NCBI GenBank assembly: GCA_964501315.1
Contig: CAZCSO010000005.1
Location: 1-64,000 of the forward strand
Reading direction: 5' to 3'
From: UBA5603 sp964501315
GTDB taxonomy: Bacteria > Bacillota_I > Bacilli_A > Izemoplasmatales > Hujiaoplasmataceae
Length of the DNA: 64,000 nucleotides
Positions 39,997-47,740 of this stretch are shown in pieces. The notes beneath the pieces were generated by a model. It was not told where the DNA came from. It ran no database searches and worked only from the letters and a program-made list of their open reading frames with translations. The position numbers were made by a program, and so were the translations under genes. How positions within the stretch are numbered: the stretch's first letter is position 1; each line of letters starts with the position of its first letter.

Positions 39997-40026
39997 TTGA
40001 CATAAACTGTGATAAAATGGTATAAT
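39997..40026 (+). promoter_or_regulatory. Promoter of the lpd-led operon
   Basis: TTGACA (39997-40002) and TATAAT (40021-40026) are separated by 18 bases and lie divergent to clpB, just outside CIRCE. Confidence 0.75.
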
Positions 40027-40093
40027 TTGCCTTGAAATTAAGTTAATTTATTATTCTAATAAACTAATCCTATGGACAATTGAGGTGGCGCAC

Positions 40094-41500
40094 TTGGAAA
40101 CTTTTTTAAAGACGGATTTATTAATTATTGGTGGCGGTCCCGGAGGATACGTAGCGGCACTTTACGCTGCTAAAAAAGGCCTGTCGGTCACGTTGGTTGA
40201 AAAACGCTTTATTGGCGGTACGTGTTTGAATGTGGGATGCATTCCGACCAAAGTTTTGACGAAAGCAGCGTATCTTTACGATGAATCAAAACATTATGAA
40301 AAATTGGGTGTTAATTTCGATCATGTGACGTTTAACTGGGATCAAATTCAAACGCATAAAGATGACGTCGTTCATCAATTGGTCAGTGGGATTGAAACCC
40401 TTTTAAAACAGGCTAACATTACCGTAATCAAGGGTACAGCGCGTTTTTTAAGCGATTACGATATTTTAATCGATACCGATACCGAAACCCTTCATTACCA
40501 ACCCACGAACATTATTATCGCGACCGGTTCATCGGTTAGAAGATTACCGATTCCGGGTTCGGATGAACCCTATGTCGTCGATAGTGAAGCGATGTTATCG
40601 CTCGCCAAACTACCCAAATCGCTGAGTATTGTCGGTGGCGGTATTATCGGTATGGAATTTGCGTTTATCTTCAGTCAACTCGGCGTTGAGGTGAACGTCA
40701 TCGAAATGACACCTCAAATCTTACCGATGGTTGATAAAGACATCGTCATGCGATTGATGCGTTATGCGAAGCAATCCAAAATTAACATCATTACCAATGC
40801 CGTGGTCCAAGAATATCATGTAAACGAAGAAAACCAACCCACGATCACCTACGAACAAAACGGAGAGATAAAATCGATTTCATCGGTGTTGATTTTTGAG
40901 GCCATCGGTCGAAAACCCAACACCCTGGGTTTAGGGTTGGAAAACACATCGATCTTGATGAATCCCGATAAATCCATCGCCATTTCGGCGTGTCAAAAGA
41001 CCAATTTACCCCATGTTTATGCCATTGGCGACGTGACGAACAAAATGCAATTAGCGCACGTCGCTTCGCACCACGCCTTGATTGCCGTCGATGCGATTTT
41101 AGGTGAAAATCATCCGATGAATTACCAAACCGTTCCTTCGGTCATTTTCACGCATCCGGCCATCGCGACCATCGGCTATTCCGAAACCGAACTCAAACGG
41201 CTGAACCGCCTTTATCGATTGACCAAAGTACCGGGTGTCGCCAACGGAAAAGCGCTGATTAACGACGATGGTTCGTCCTTAATCAAGTTGATTCAAGACC
41301 AGGCAAGCGACCATCTTATTGGCGCACAAATCATCGGTCATGACGCCGAACATTTGATTGCGACCTTGTCGCTTTCAATCAGTCATACGATGGATCCCAG
41401 TGATTTGAAGAAAACCATCTTCCCCCATCCAACCACTTCAGAGTTACTTCACGAAGCCGGGTTGGGGTTATTAAACGAATCAATCCATTATTTCGGGTGA
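40094..41500 (+). CDS. lpdA: Dihydrolipoamide dehydrogenase / pyridine nucleotide-disulfide oxidoreductase
   Basis: This 468-residue flavoprotein has the FAD loop GGGPGGYVAA, the redox disulfide C44-C49 in GGTCLNVGC, the NAD loop GGGIIGMEFAF, and the C-terminal base HPTTSE. It matches dihydrolipoamide dehydrogenase in full. No E1/E2 2-oxoacid dehydrogenase or glycine-cleavage gene is in the window. The genes downstream (cysteine desulfurase, thioredoxin-like, CcdA fusion) suggest it may supply reducing equivalents to thiols. A TTG start at 40094, seven bases after GAGGTG, is preferred. GTG 40085 overlaps the Shine-Dalgarno. Confidence 0.88.
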   Translation: METFLKTDLLIIGGGPGGYVAALYAAKKGLSVTLVEKRFIGGTCLNVGCIPTKVLTKAAYLYDESKHYEKLGVNFDHVTFNWDQIQTHKDDVVHQLVSGIETLLKQANITVIKGTARFLSDYDILIDTDTETLHYQPTNIIIATGSSVRRLPIPGSDEPYVVDSEAMLSLAKLPKSLSIVGGGIIGMEFAFIFSQLGVEVNVIEMTPQILPMVDKDIVMRLMRYAKQSKINIITNAVVQEYHVNEENQPTITYEQNGEIKSISSVLIFEAIGRKPNTLGLGLENTSILMNPDKSIAISACQKTNLPHVYAIGDVTNKMQLAHVASHHALIAVDAILGENHPMNYQTVPSVIFTHPAIATIGYSETELKRLNRLYRLTKVPGVANGKALINDDGSSLIKLIQDQASDHLIGAQIIGHDAEHLIATLSLSISHTMDPSDLKKTIFPHPTTSELLHEAGLGLLNESIHYFG

Positions 41501-41504
41501 TGCT

Positions 41505-42521
41505 ATGTTCGAGAACAATCCTATGATTCAAGCCTTTCTTGAGTTGGTTAAATCGAAGTATTCCGAAGATATCGGTCTGGTCATTGCTTATGGTTCGTCG
41601 GTGACGAATACAATGCATGAAAAGTCCGATATTGATCTGGTTTTTATTGTTAAAAACGATCGCGGATGGGAATGTTCCCGCGGATTTATCTTTAACGATA
41701 TCGGATACGATTTCTTTGGCATGACGGTTGAAAGACTTCATCGTATCATCAATGAGTTTCAACCCTTTATCTCGATTGTGGCTTCCGGCGTTTTATTATG
41801 GGCGGATAGTGACGAAAAAGTCGGTCATTTCAAAGCGCTTCAAGATCGGTTAAACCATTTGTCAGAAACGACATCCCCCATGACTTATCAGACTCACATT
41901 GAATCGGTTCTCGATAAAATGAAGGTCTTAGTCTTCGATTATAGCAAGGCGGATGAAGCCCAACAATGGCACCTTCAAGGACAACTGCTCTATCACATCA
42001 TGCACTACTTGCAACTGATTAACCGAAATCATTACCATTATGGCATGAAACGCATGAAAGAAGAAAGTTTGGCCATGGCGTTAAAACCCGATAACCTTGA
42101 AAAAATCATCGATAACTTGACCTTGACGTTAGTGGGAAGTGAAACTTTACATGAATATGTGACATTATTGAGTGACCATTTCACATCACTTCAAGACCAA
42201 AAAGTTACTTCCATCAAAGAATTTGACGGTTTTTACGAAGAAGAATTATCGATGTGGAACAAGCTTTATCACAGCGCTTCAAAGAACGATCACGTCACCA
42301 CCTTTATGGCTGCGACGTCTCTAGAAAACGAACTGTCGTATTATCGTCATCAAGGATGGGCCATTACGCCTTTGTTTGAATCGTATCGAGGAAATCTCTT
42401 AACCCTCGTGACGAACGCTCAAAAAACACAACAGCAAGTTTTAACGATCTTTGATGAACACCGCCATCATCCCACTAAGTTTGAATCCATTGAGGATGTT
42501 GTGGCCTATATCAAAGGATGA
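41505..42521 (+). CDS. Nucleotidyltransferase-fold protein
   Basis: This 338-residue protein has an N-terminal NTP_transf_2 (pol-beta-like) domain. GSSVTNTMHEKSDIDLVF near residues 30-47 contains the GS...DxD metal-binding motif. A helical C-terminal region of about 220 residues with no motif I recognise follows. It could transfer a nucleotide to a protein, tRNA or small molecule, or be an inactive homologue. It starts four bases after lpdA with a weak GGTGATG site, and the cysteine desulfurase follows 30 bases later. Its role in a sulfur-related operon is unclear. Confidence 0.65.
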   Translation: MFENNPMIQAFLELVKSKYSEDIGLVIAYGSSVTNTMHEKSDIDLVFIVKNDRGWECSRGFIFNDIGYDFFGMTVERLHRIINEFQPFISIVASGVLLWADSDEKVGHFKALQDRLNHLSETTSPMTYQTHIESVLDKMKVLVFDYSKADEAQQWHLQGQLLYHIMHYLQLINRNHYHYGMKRMKEESLAMALKPDNLEKIIDNLTLTLVGSETLHEYVTLLSDHFTSLQDQKVTSIKEFDGFYEEELSMWNKLYHSASKNDHVTTFMAATSLENELSYYRHQGWAITPLFESYRGNLLTLVTNAQKTQQQVLTIFDEHRHHPTKFESIEDVVAYIKG

Positions 42522-42551
42522 ACCATACCCTGATAGAAAAGAGATGATTGG

Positions 42552-43661
42552 ATGATTTATTTAGACTACTCAGCAACGACGCCAACCGACGATCGTGTTT
42601 TAAAAACGTTCATCGAGGCATCGAAATCGTCGTATTTCAATCCTAACAGCCATTATCCCGAAGCGACGAAAACGAAGGATTTGATTGAGGCCGCTTCAAG
42701 CCGCATTCAAAGTCATCTTCATGTCTTTAATCACGATGTCATCTACGTATCCGGCGCAACCGAAGCCAATAATTTGGCCATCAAGGGCGTTGCGTATAAA
42801 CAGGCTCATTTAGGTCAACATTTAATCATGAGCCCCTTCGAGCATTCGTCCGTAACTGCGTGCTTTGGGTTCTTGCAAAAAGAAGGCTACGAAGTCGATG
42901 TCGTCAACGTCTCCCCCAACGGGTGGGTTGATTTGGACCACTTGGCGTCGCTCCTAAGAGACGATACCATCTTGGTATCCATCGCTGGCGTATCGAGTGA
43001 ACTGGGTATCTTACAACCAATTCAAGAGATTGGTGATATCATTCACAATCAATCCAAAGCGATTTTTCATTCCGATATGACGCAAGCCATCGGTAAAACG
43101 GCCGTAAAATTCGATGGAATTGATCTAATCACGCTTTCTGGACATAAAATCTATGGCATCAAAGGCATCGGTGCGTTAATCAAACGCAATTCCGTTGCCT
43201 TATCACCGTTAATCCATGGCGGAAGAAGTTTATCATCCTTGCGTTCGGGGACCCCACCCACTCCGCTGATTTTGTCGTTAGAAAAAGCCATCGATTTGGC
43301 AACTTCCGAGTTAGCGCAACATTACCTAACGGTTAAAAAATTATCAAGACAATTGAAAAGTGCATTCAAAGACTGGCCGACGATATCCGTCAATTCACCG
43401 GATACGGCGGTTCCACATATTCTAAACATATCGATTGCATCCCGCTCGGCTTCCGATACGCAAACCTTTTTAGCGCTTCAAGGTATTTTAGTCTCAACCC
43501 AAAGCGCTTGTTCCTCATCGAAAGAACGAAGCGAAGCGGTCTACCGGTTGACGCAATCCGAAACCAAAGCGCTCAGTTCAATACGCATCAGTTTATCGCA
43601 CCTGACAACCGAAAAAGAACTGTTCGCCTTGGTCGAAGCATTAAGGAAGTGGGCATTATGA
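42552..43661 (+). CDS. Cysteine desulfurase (NifS/IscS-like)
   Basis: This 369-residue PLP enzyme removes sulfur from cysteine as a persulfide for Fe-S clusters or thio-modification. The start IYLDYSATTPTD is typical. K199 in SGHKIYG holds PLP, and C320 in TQSACSSSKE is the persulfide cysteine, on a short loop as in the NifS/IscS (class I) group. There is no IscU/SufU next to it. It overlaps the next gene (ATGA). It would feed sulfur to the neighbouring thiol proteins or to general Fe-S assembly, which is inference. Confidence 0.88.
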   Translation: MIYLDYSATTPTDDRVLKTFIEASKSSYFNPNSHYPEATKTKDLIEAASSRIQSHLHVFNHDVIYVSGATEANNLAIKGVAYKQAHLGQHLIMSPFEHSSVTACFGFLQKEGYEVDVVNVSPNGWVDLDHLASLLRDDTILVSIAGVSSELGILQPIQEIGDIIHNQSKAIFHSDMTQAIGKTAVKFDGIDLITLSGHKIYGIKGIGALIKRNSVALSPLIHGGRSLSSLRSGTPPTPLILSLEKAIDLATSELAQHYLTVKKLSRQLKSAFKDWPTISVNSPDTAVPHILNISIASRSASDTQTFLALQGILVSTQSACSSSKERSEAVYRLTQSETKALSSIRISLSHLTTEKELFALVEALRKWAL

Positions 43662-43924
43662 AACGCGTCATTCGCATTACAGCCATTTGGTGCCCATCGT
43701 GCATCATCATGAAGAAACGTTACGACGACGTTTTAAAAGATTATGATGTTGAACTGATCGATTATGATTTCGACGAAGATGAATCTTTCATTAAACCGTA
43801 TCAAATCGGATCGATTCTGCCGGTTGTCATCCTTATGGATGAAAACCATGAGATAACACGCATCATCGGCGAAAAAAACCTTAAGGAATTAAAACTCATA
43901 TTGGAGGGTTCATTACACTCATGA
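43658..43924 (+). CDS. Small thioredoxin-like protein with CPSC motif
   Basis: This 88-residue protein has a thioredoxin-fold core, WCPSC at residues 11-15, a beta strand LPVVILMDENHEITRIIG, and a short C-terminal helix. It lacks the first thioredoxin helix and is close in size to glutaredoxin-like redox proteins. The tryptophan and two cysteines suggest an active disulfide. The ATGA overlap with the cysteine desulfurase and with the membrane thioredoxin-CcdA fusion suggests it is the cytoplasmic partner in an electron relay. Confidence 0.75.
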   Translation: MKRVIRITAIWCPSCIIMKKRYDDVLKDYDVELIDYDFDEDESFIKPYQIGSILPVVILMDENHEITRIIGEKNLKELKLILEGSLHS

Positions 43925-45135
43925 AATGGCTTCAAAAAACACTGCTAATACTGTTAATTATCGGACTTGTCCCCTTGAGCTATAAGCCGATTGTTCGCGC
44001 CGAAAACGTCGTTGTCATCCATTTTTTCTACGAACAAACGTGTACGAACTGTCAAAAAATGTCTGATTACCTGGATGAAATCAAGGTTCAATACGGATCG
44101 AGCGTCGTGGTCGAATACTATGAAGTCTTGTTTGATGACGATGCCTCGGCATTGTATGCATCGGTCAAAGAAGCGTTTGGCGTCGAATCTGATGCGCGCA
44201 TAACAACGCCGTTTACCGTTATCGGCGGAGTTTACCTTCCTGGATTTAACGATCAAGTCAAAAACGACGTACAAACGTTAATTTCGCGTTATTTATACAC
44301 GCCTTACACCGATGTGGTTCAAAAAGTTATTGACGGAGAGACGGTTACGTCCGATGACATCGATACGTTATCACCATCGGTGTTGACCTTGCCGTTGTTA
44401 GGAGAAGTAAGGCTCGACGAGTTATCACTGTTTTTGGCTGCGGTGGTATTGGGTAGCGTCGATGGCTTTAATCCCTGTGCCATGTGGGTCTTGATTTTCC
44501 TAATTACGATGTTTATCAATTCCAAAAACCGAAAACGAATGTGGATTTTAGGATTTACCTTTTTGTTTACTTCCGCTCTGATGTACTACCTCATTATGGC
44601 TGCTTGGCTTCAAATTGCGCTTTCGTTGGTTTTGGTTACGTGGATCCGCATTTTGATTGGGGTTGTTGCATTTTCGTTCGGGGGCTATCAACTCTATAAA
44701 TTTATCGATAACGCTCGCAAAAAAGACGTGGGATGCGAAGTCACCGACGCCGATCAAAAACGAAAACTCATCACCAAAATCAGAAAAATCGTTTCCGAAC
44801 GTCATTGGGTTTTAGCCATCATCGGCATTATGACCTTGGCCGTGAGCGTCAACTTGGTAGAATTGGCTTGTTCCGCAGGGTTACCGTTCTTGTTTACACA
44901 AGTGTTGGCCTATAACAACCTATCCCTCGCTACGACGTATTTATACATTGGTCTTTATGTCTTTTTCTTTTTACTCGACGATTTGATTGTGTTTTCCATT
45001 GCGATGGTATCGTTCAAAGTGACGGGCATTTCCACCAAGTATGCCAAATGGTCGCAATTAATCGGTGGCATCATCATGGTGATCATTGCCGTACTCTTAA
45101 TCTTTTTCCCCGAAATCATCAAATTCAACTTTTAA
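43921..45135 (+). CDS. Thioredoxin-CcdA fusion (DsbD-like) membrane protein
   Basis: This 404-residue protein has a signal peptide or anchor (1-27) and an extracytoplasmic thioredoxin-like domain (28-135) with CTNC at 41-44. After a linker comes a CcdA/DsbD-type membrane domain of about six helices (about 165-400). Its key cysteines are C186 in FNPCAMW and C317 in ELACSAGLP, the pair CcdA uses to carry electrons across the membrane. The domain order is reversed from DsbD, whose thioredoxin is C-terminal. With the small thioredoxin-like protein and LpdA upstream it could move reducing power from cytoplasm to surface. A UUCG terminator overlaps its stop codon. Confidence 0.83.
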   Translation: MKWLQKTLLILLIIGLVPLSYKPIVRAENVVVIHFFYEQTCTNCQKMSDYLDEIKVQYGSSVVVEYYEVLFDDDASALYASVKEAFGVESDARITTPFTVIGGVYLPGFNDQVKNDVQTLISRYLYTPYTDVVQKVIDGETVTSDDIDTLSPSVLTLPLLGEVRLDELSLFLAAVVLGSVDGFNPCAMWVLIFLITMFINSKNRKRMWILGFTFLFTSALMYYLIMAAWLQIALSLVLVTWIRILIGVVAFSFGGYQLYKFIDNARKKDVGCEVTDADQKRKLITKIRKIVSERHWVLAIIGIMTLAVSVNLVELACSAGLPFLFTQVLAYNNLSLATTYLYIGLYVFFFLLDDLIVFSIAMVSFKVTGISTKYAKWSQLIGGIIMVIIAVLLIFFPEIIKFNF

Positions 45136-45158
45136 CCAGCTTCGGCTGGTTTTTTTTA
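45134..45158 (+). terminator. Intrinsic terminator of the lpd-CcdA operon
   Basis: AACCAGC (45134-45140) pairs with GCTGGTT (45145-45151) around a TTCG tetraloop, followed by a T-run. Confidence 0.92.
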
Positions 45159-45216
45159 TTTAGGTCATGATAGCGCTTTTCTAATCGTCCTAGACCCTTG
45201 TTTTTTGAATGAATGG

Positions 45217-45222
45217 TATAAT
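45217..45222 (+). promoter_or_regulatory. -10 box of cysE-cysK
   Basis: A TATAAT lies 20 bases before cysE. The -35 is weak, and there is too little room for a T-box or SAM riboswitch. Confidence 0.45.
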
Positions 45223-45241
45223 GCAAGTGAGGAGGGATGTT

Positions 45242-46102
45242 ATGAACCGTTCAGAGATTATGCGTTTAATCGACGCTGATTATCATCAAAACCCCATTAA
45301 TAAAGATCATTGTTCTTGTAAAATGCCGTCCAATCGAGAAGTCAAACGCATTTTATCCTTGACGAAAGAACTCGTTTTTCCTGGTTATTTCGGCGCGCAT
45401 AAAACCAAAGAAACCTTGACAAAATCGCAGACAAAACGAATTGTCAATCGTCTTTACCGTCGTTTGTATCGACAAATTGCATTTGCCTTGTTGTATACGA
45501 CCGATAATCGTAAGAAATGTGATTTTGCAAAAATCGTCGAAGACCATACGTATGCCTATTTGGCGATGATACCGGAGTTAAGACGGGTCTTAATGACTGA
45601 CTTAGAAGCGCATTTTGAAGGCGACCCTGCGGCGTATAACCGCGATCAAATCATTGTATCGTATCCAGGATTCTATGCCATCGGCGTTTATCGGATGGCG
45701 CACATCCTTTACGAACGAAATATCCCGCTCATTGCGAGAATGATGACGGAATTTGTTCACCGTGAAACCGGAATCGACATTCATCCCGGCGCAACCATCG
45801 GCGATTATTTCATGATTGACCATGGAACCGGTGTGGTTATTGGTGAAACAACCCACATTGGCCATCACGTCAAGCTTTATCAAGGCGTTACGTTAGGAGC
45901 GCTTTCTACCAAAGGTGGTCAAGCTTTAAAAACCGTAAAACGGCATCCGACCATTGGCAATTACGTAACCATCTATGCGGGCGCATCGATATTGGGCGGA
46001 TCTACCGAAATTGGTGATCACGCGACCATTGGATCGAATGCCTTTATCACACAATCGATTGAAGCGCATCAGCGCGTATCCAATAAACCAAAAAATACGT
46101 AA
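45242..46102 (+). CDS. cysE: Serine O-acetyltransferase
   Basis: This 286-residue enzyme makes O-acetylserine from serine and acetyl-CoA. A helical N-terminal domain of about 150 residues precedes a left-handed beta-helix with hexapeptide repeats (IHPGATIGD, VVIGETTHIG, PTIGNYVTIYAGA). The catalytic histidines are in IDHGTGVVIGET and nearby. The C-terminus ends KPKNT and lacks the terminal Ile that docks into CysK in the known complex, so a tight cysteine-synthase complex is not expected. GAGGAGGG precedes ATG 45242. cysK follows by 15 bases. Confidence 0.9.
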   Translation: MNRSEIMRLIDADYHQNPINKDHCSCKMPSNREVKRILSLTKELVFPGYFGAHKTKETLTKSQTKRIVNRLYRRLYRQIAFALLYTTDNRKKCDFAKIVEDHTYAYLAMIPELRRVLMTDLEAHFEGDPAAYNRDQIIVSYPGFYAIGVYRMAHILYERNIPLIARMMTEFVHRETGIDIHPGATIGDYFMIDHGTGVVIGETTHIGHHVKLYQGVTLGALSTKGGQALKTVKRHPTIGNYVTIYAGASILGGSTEIGDHATIGSNAFITQSIEAHQRVSNKPKNT

Positions 46103-46117
46103 AAAGGAGATTATCGT

Positions 46118-47056
46118 ATGCTATACTCATCCATTATCGATACCATCGGAAAAACACCGATGGTGACCGTATCAAATTTAACGAAACAACTGGGATTAAA
46201 CGTTACGTTGATGGTGAAAATTGAAGCCTTCAACCCCGGTTCGTCGATCAAAGACCGCATCGCCAAAGCGATGATTGAAGACGCAGAAGCGAAAGGACAA
46301 TTGACAAAGGGCACCCTGATTATTGAACCGACCAGTGGTAATACAGGAATTGGACTGGCGATGGTCGGAGCCGCTAAAGGGTATGACGTAACACTCATCA
46401 TGCCCGAAACGATGTCCGTAGAACGCCGTAAACTGATGAGTGCGTTTGGCGCAACCATTCTTCTTTCTGAAGGATCTAAAGGTATGAAAGGTGCCATCGC
46501 CAAAGCCCAAGAACTTCATGAAGCCAACCCAAACAGCGTGATTTTGTCTCAATTCGAAAATCCCGCGAACCCAAGAATCCACTATGTGACTACCGGTCGC
46601 GAAATCGTTTCAGACAGCGATCGGCCTATCGACATATTTGTCAATGGCGTCGGTACCGGAGGATCGATTTCCGGCGTAGGACAGTATTTGAAGGAAGTCA
46701 ATCCGAATACTCACATCGTTGCCGTAGAACCCAAAGCTTCACCGGTACTGTCCGGCGGTAATCCCGGAGCACATCCGCTTCAAGGAATCGGAGCCGGATT
46801 TATTCCAAAGACGCTTACGACTTCGATTTACGATGAAGTCGTACAAATTGAAAAAGAAGAAGCGTTTGAAGCAGCACGATTGCTCGCAAAAACCGAAGGC
46901 ATCTTAGCAGGAATTTCCTCAGGAGCAGCGTTAAGCGCTGCGATCAAGGTCGCTTCGAGAGCAGAATCCAAAGGTAAAACCATCGTCGTGTTGTTAATGG
47001 ATACCGGTGAACGGTATTTATCAACCGAATTATATCCTGATTTGTCTCAACGATAA
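46118..47056 (+). CDS. cysK: Cysteine synthase (O-acetylserine sulfhydrylase)
   Basis: This 312-residue fold-type II PLP enzyme replaces the acetyl of O-acetylserine with sulfide to give cysteine. The PLP lysine is in GSSIKDRIA near residue 44, the substrate loop is TSGNTGIGLA near 71, and the phosphate-binding loop is GTGGSISG near 178. It ends in the same operon as cysE with a palindromic terminator. Cysteine made here could feed the cysteine desulfurase upstream. Confidence 0.94.
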   Translation: MLYSSIIDTIGKTPMVTVSNLTKQLGLNVTLMVKIEAFNPGSSIKDRIAKAMIEDAEAKGQLTKGTLIIEPTSGNTGIGLAMVGAAKGYDVTLIMPETMSVERRKLMSAFGATILLSEGSKGMKGAIAKAQELHEANPNSVILSQFENPANPRIHYVTTGREIVSDSDRPIDIFVNGVGTGGSISGVGQYLKEVNPNTHIVAVEPKASPVLSGGNPGAHPLQGIGAGFIPKTLTTSIYDEVVQIEKEEAFEAARLLAKTEGILAGISSGAALSAAIKVASRAESKGKTIVVLLMDTGERYLSTELYPDLSQR

Positions 47057-47078
47057 CCGTTTAAACGGTTATTTTTTT
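47053..47078 (+). terminator. Palindromic intrinsic terminator of cysE-cysK
   Basis: ATAACCGTTT/AAACGGTTAT is a 20-base perfect palindrome (47053-47072), followed by T. It overlaps the stop codon. Confidence 0.85.
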
Positions 47079-47087
47079 GTCAAAACA

Positions 47088-47101
47088 TGAAAACGTTTTC
47101 A
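47088..47101 (+). promoter_or_regulatory. Perfect cre consensus upstream of hsp20
   Basis: TGAAAACGTTTTCA matches the CcpA cre consensus at all positions and is fully palindromic. It ends 25 bases before the -35 of hsp20. Confidence 0.55.
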
Positions 47102-47112
47102 ATATTAATTTC

Positions 47113-47139
47113 TTAGCACTCATCTCTTGACAGTGCTAA
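47113..47139 (+). promoter_or_regulatory. CIRCE element 1 at hsp20
   Basis: TTAGCACTC-N9-CAGTGCTAA has one mismatch to consensus and covers the -35 box. Confidence 0.9.
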
Positions 47140-47154
47140 CATATGTGATATAAT
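47127..47154 (+). promoter_or_regulatory. Promoter of hsp20
   Basis: TTGACA (47127-47132) and TATAAT (47149-47154) are separated by 16 bases. Confidence 0.8.
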
Positions 47155-47158
47155 AGAG

Positions 47159-47185
47159 TTGGCACTGAAGGATGAAGAGTGCTAA
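47159..47185 (+). promoter_or_regulatory. CIRCE element 2 (degenerate) at hsp20
   Basis: TTGGCACTG-N9-GAGTGCTAA has a perfect right arm and two mismatches in the left arm. It lies just after the -10, covering the start of transcription. Confidence 0.75.
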
Positions 47186-47211
47186 AAACTATCTATTATG
47201 GAGGTAATCTT

Positions 47212-47631
47212 ATGAATAGCATTATTAAACGTAACAATGATTTATCTTTTTTCGATGATTTCTTTGATGGCTTCTTTTCGAAACCGTTGGTATCGGGTAC
47301 ATCGCCGTTAATGAGAACCGATATCAAGGAACTAGAAAACGGATATGAACTTGAACTCGATGTTCCTGGATTTGGAAAAGACGACATTAAGATTTCTCTT
47401 GAAAAAGGCTACTTGACGGTTGAAGTCAAAAAGGATGAATCAAACGAAAAGAAGAACGTTCGCTACTTACGTCAAGAACGGGTTTACTCAAGCTGCGCTC
47501 GTAGTTTCTATGTCGGTGAAGAAATCGCTGAAAACGACATCAAGGCCAACTACGACAAAGGCATTTTGTCCTTGTTTATTCCAAAACAAGGAACCAATGT
47601 CAAAGAAAAGAAATACATCACGATTGAATAA
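47212..47631 (+). CDS. hsp20: Small heat-shock protein (Hsp20/alpha-crystallin)
   Basis: This 139-residue small heat-shock protein has an N-terminal arm with FFDDFFDGFF, an alpha-crystallin beta-sandwich (about 35-125) including YELELDVPGFGKDDIKI and the C-terminal-strand motif YDKGILSLFIPK. It holds unfolded proteins for ClpB/DnaK. GGAGG precedes ATG 47212. Two CIRCE elements and a cre-like palindrome surround the promoter. Confidence 0.93.
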   Translation: MNSIIKRNNDLSFFDDFFDGFFSKPLVSGTSPLMRTDIKELENGYELELDVPGFGKDDIKISLEKGYLTVEVKKDESNEKKNVRYLRQERVYSSCARSFYVGEEIAENDIKANYDKGILSLFIPKQGTNVKEKKYITIE

Positions 47632-47637
47632 CGTTAA

Positions 47638-47663
47638 AAACCTCGGGCCAACCGAGGTTTTTT
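47638..47663 (+). terminator. Intrinsic terminator after hsp20
   Basis: AAACCTCGG (47638-47646) pairs with CCGAGGTTT (47652-47660), followed by T. Confidence 0.88.
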
Positions 47664-47740
47664 CTTTATAAAAAATGCAAGGTACCGTTAAAAATTAACA
47701 AAAACCATGATATAATAATGATTAAAAAGTGGGTGAATGC

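Noticed and set aside
40094..41500. LpdA as part of a pyruvate or 2-oxoglutarate dehydrogenase operon
   Set aside because: No E1, E2 or lipoyl-domain gene is adjacent. The neighbours are sulfur and thiol genes.
45159..45241. T-box or SAM riboswitch before cysE
   Set aside because: Only 83 bases are available, with no specifier loop, T-box sequence or SAM-I core.
47729..47740. GTG start for addB at 47729
   Set aside because: It lies inside the only Shine-Dalgarno-like segment. ATG 47741 is more plausible.
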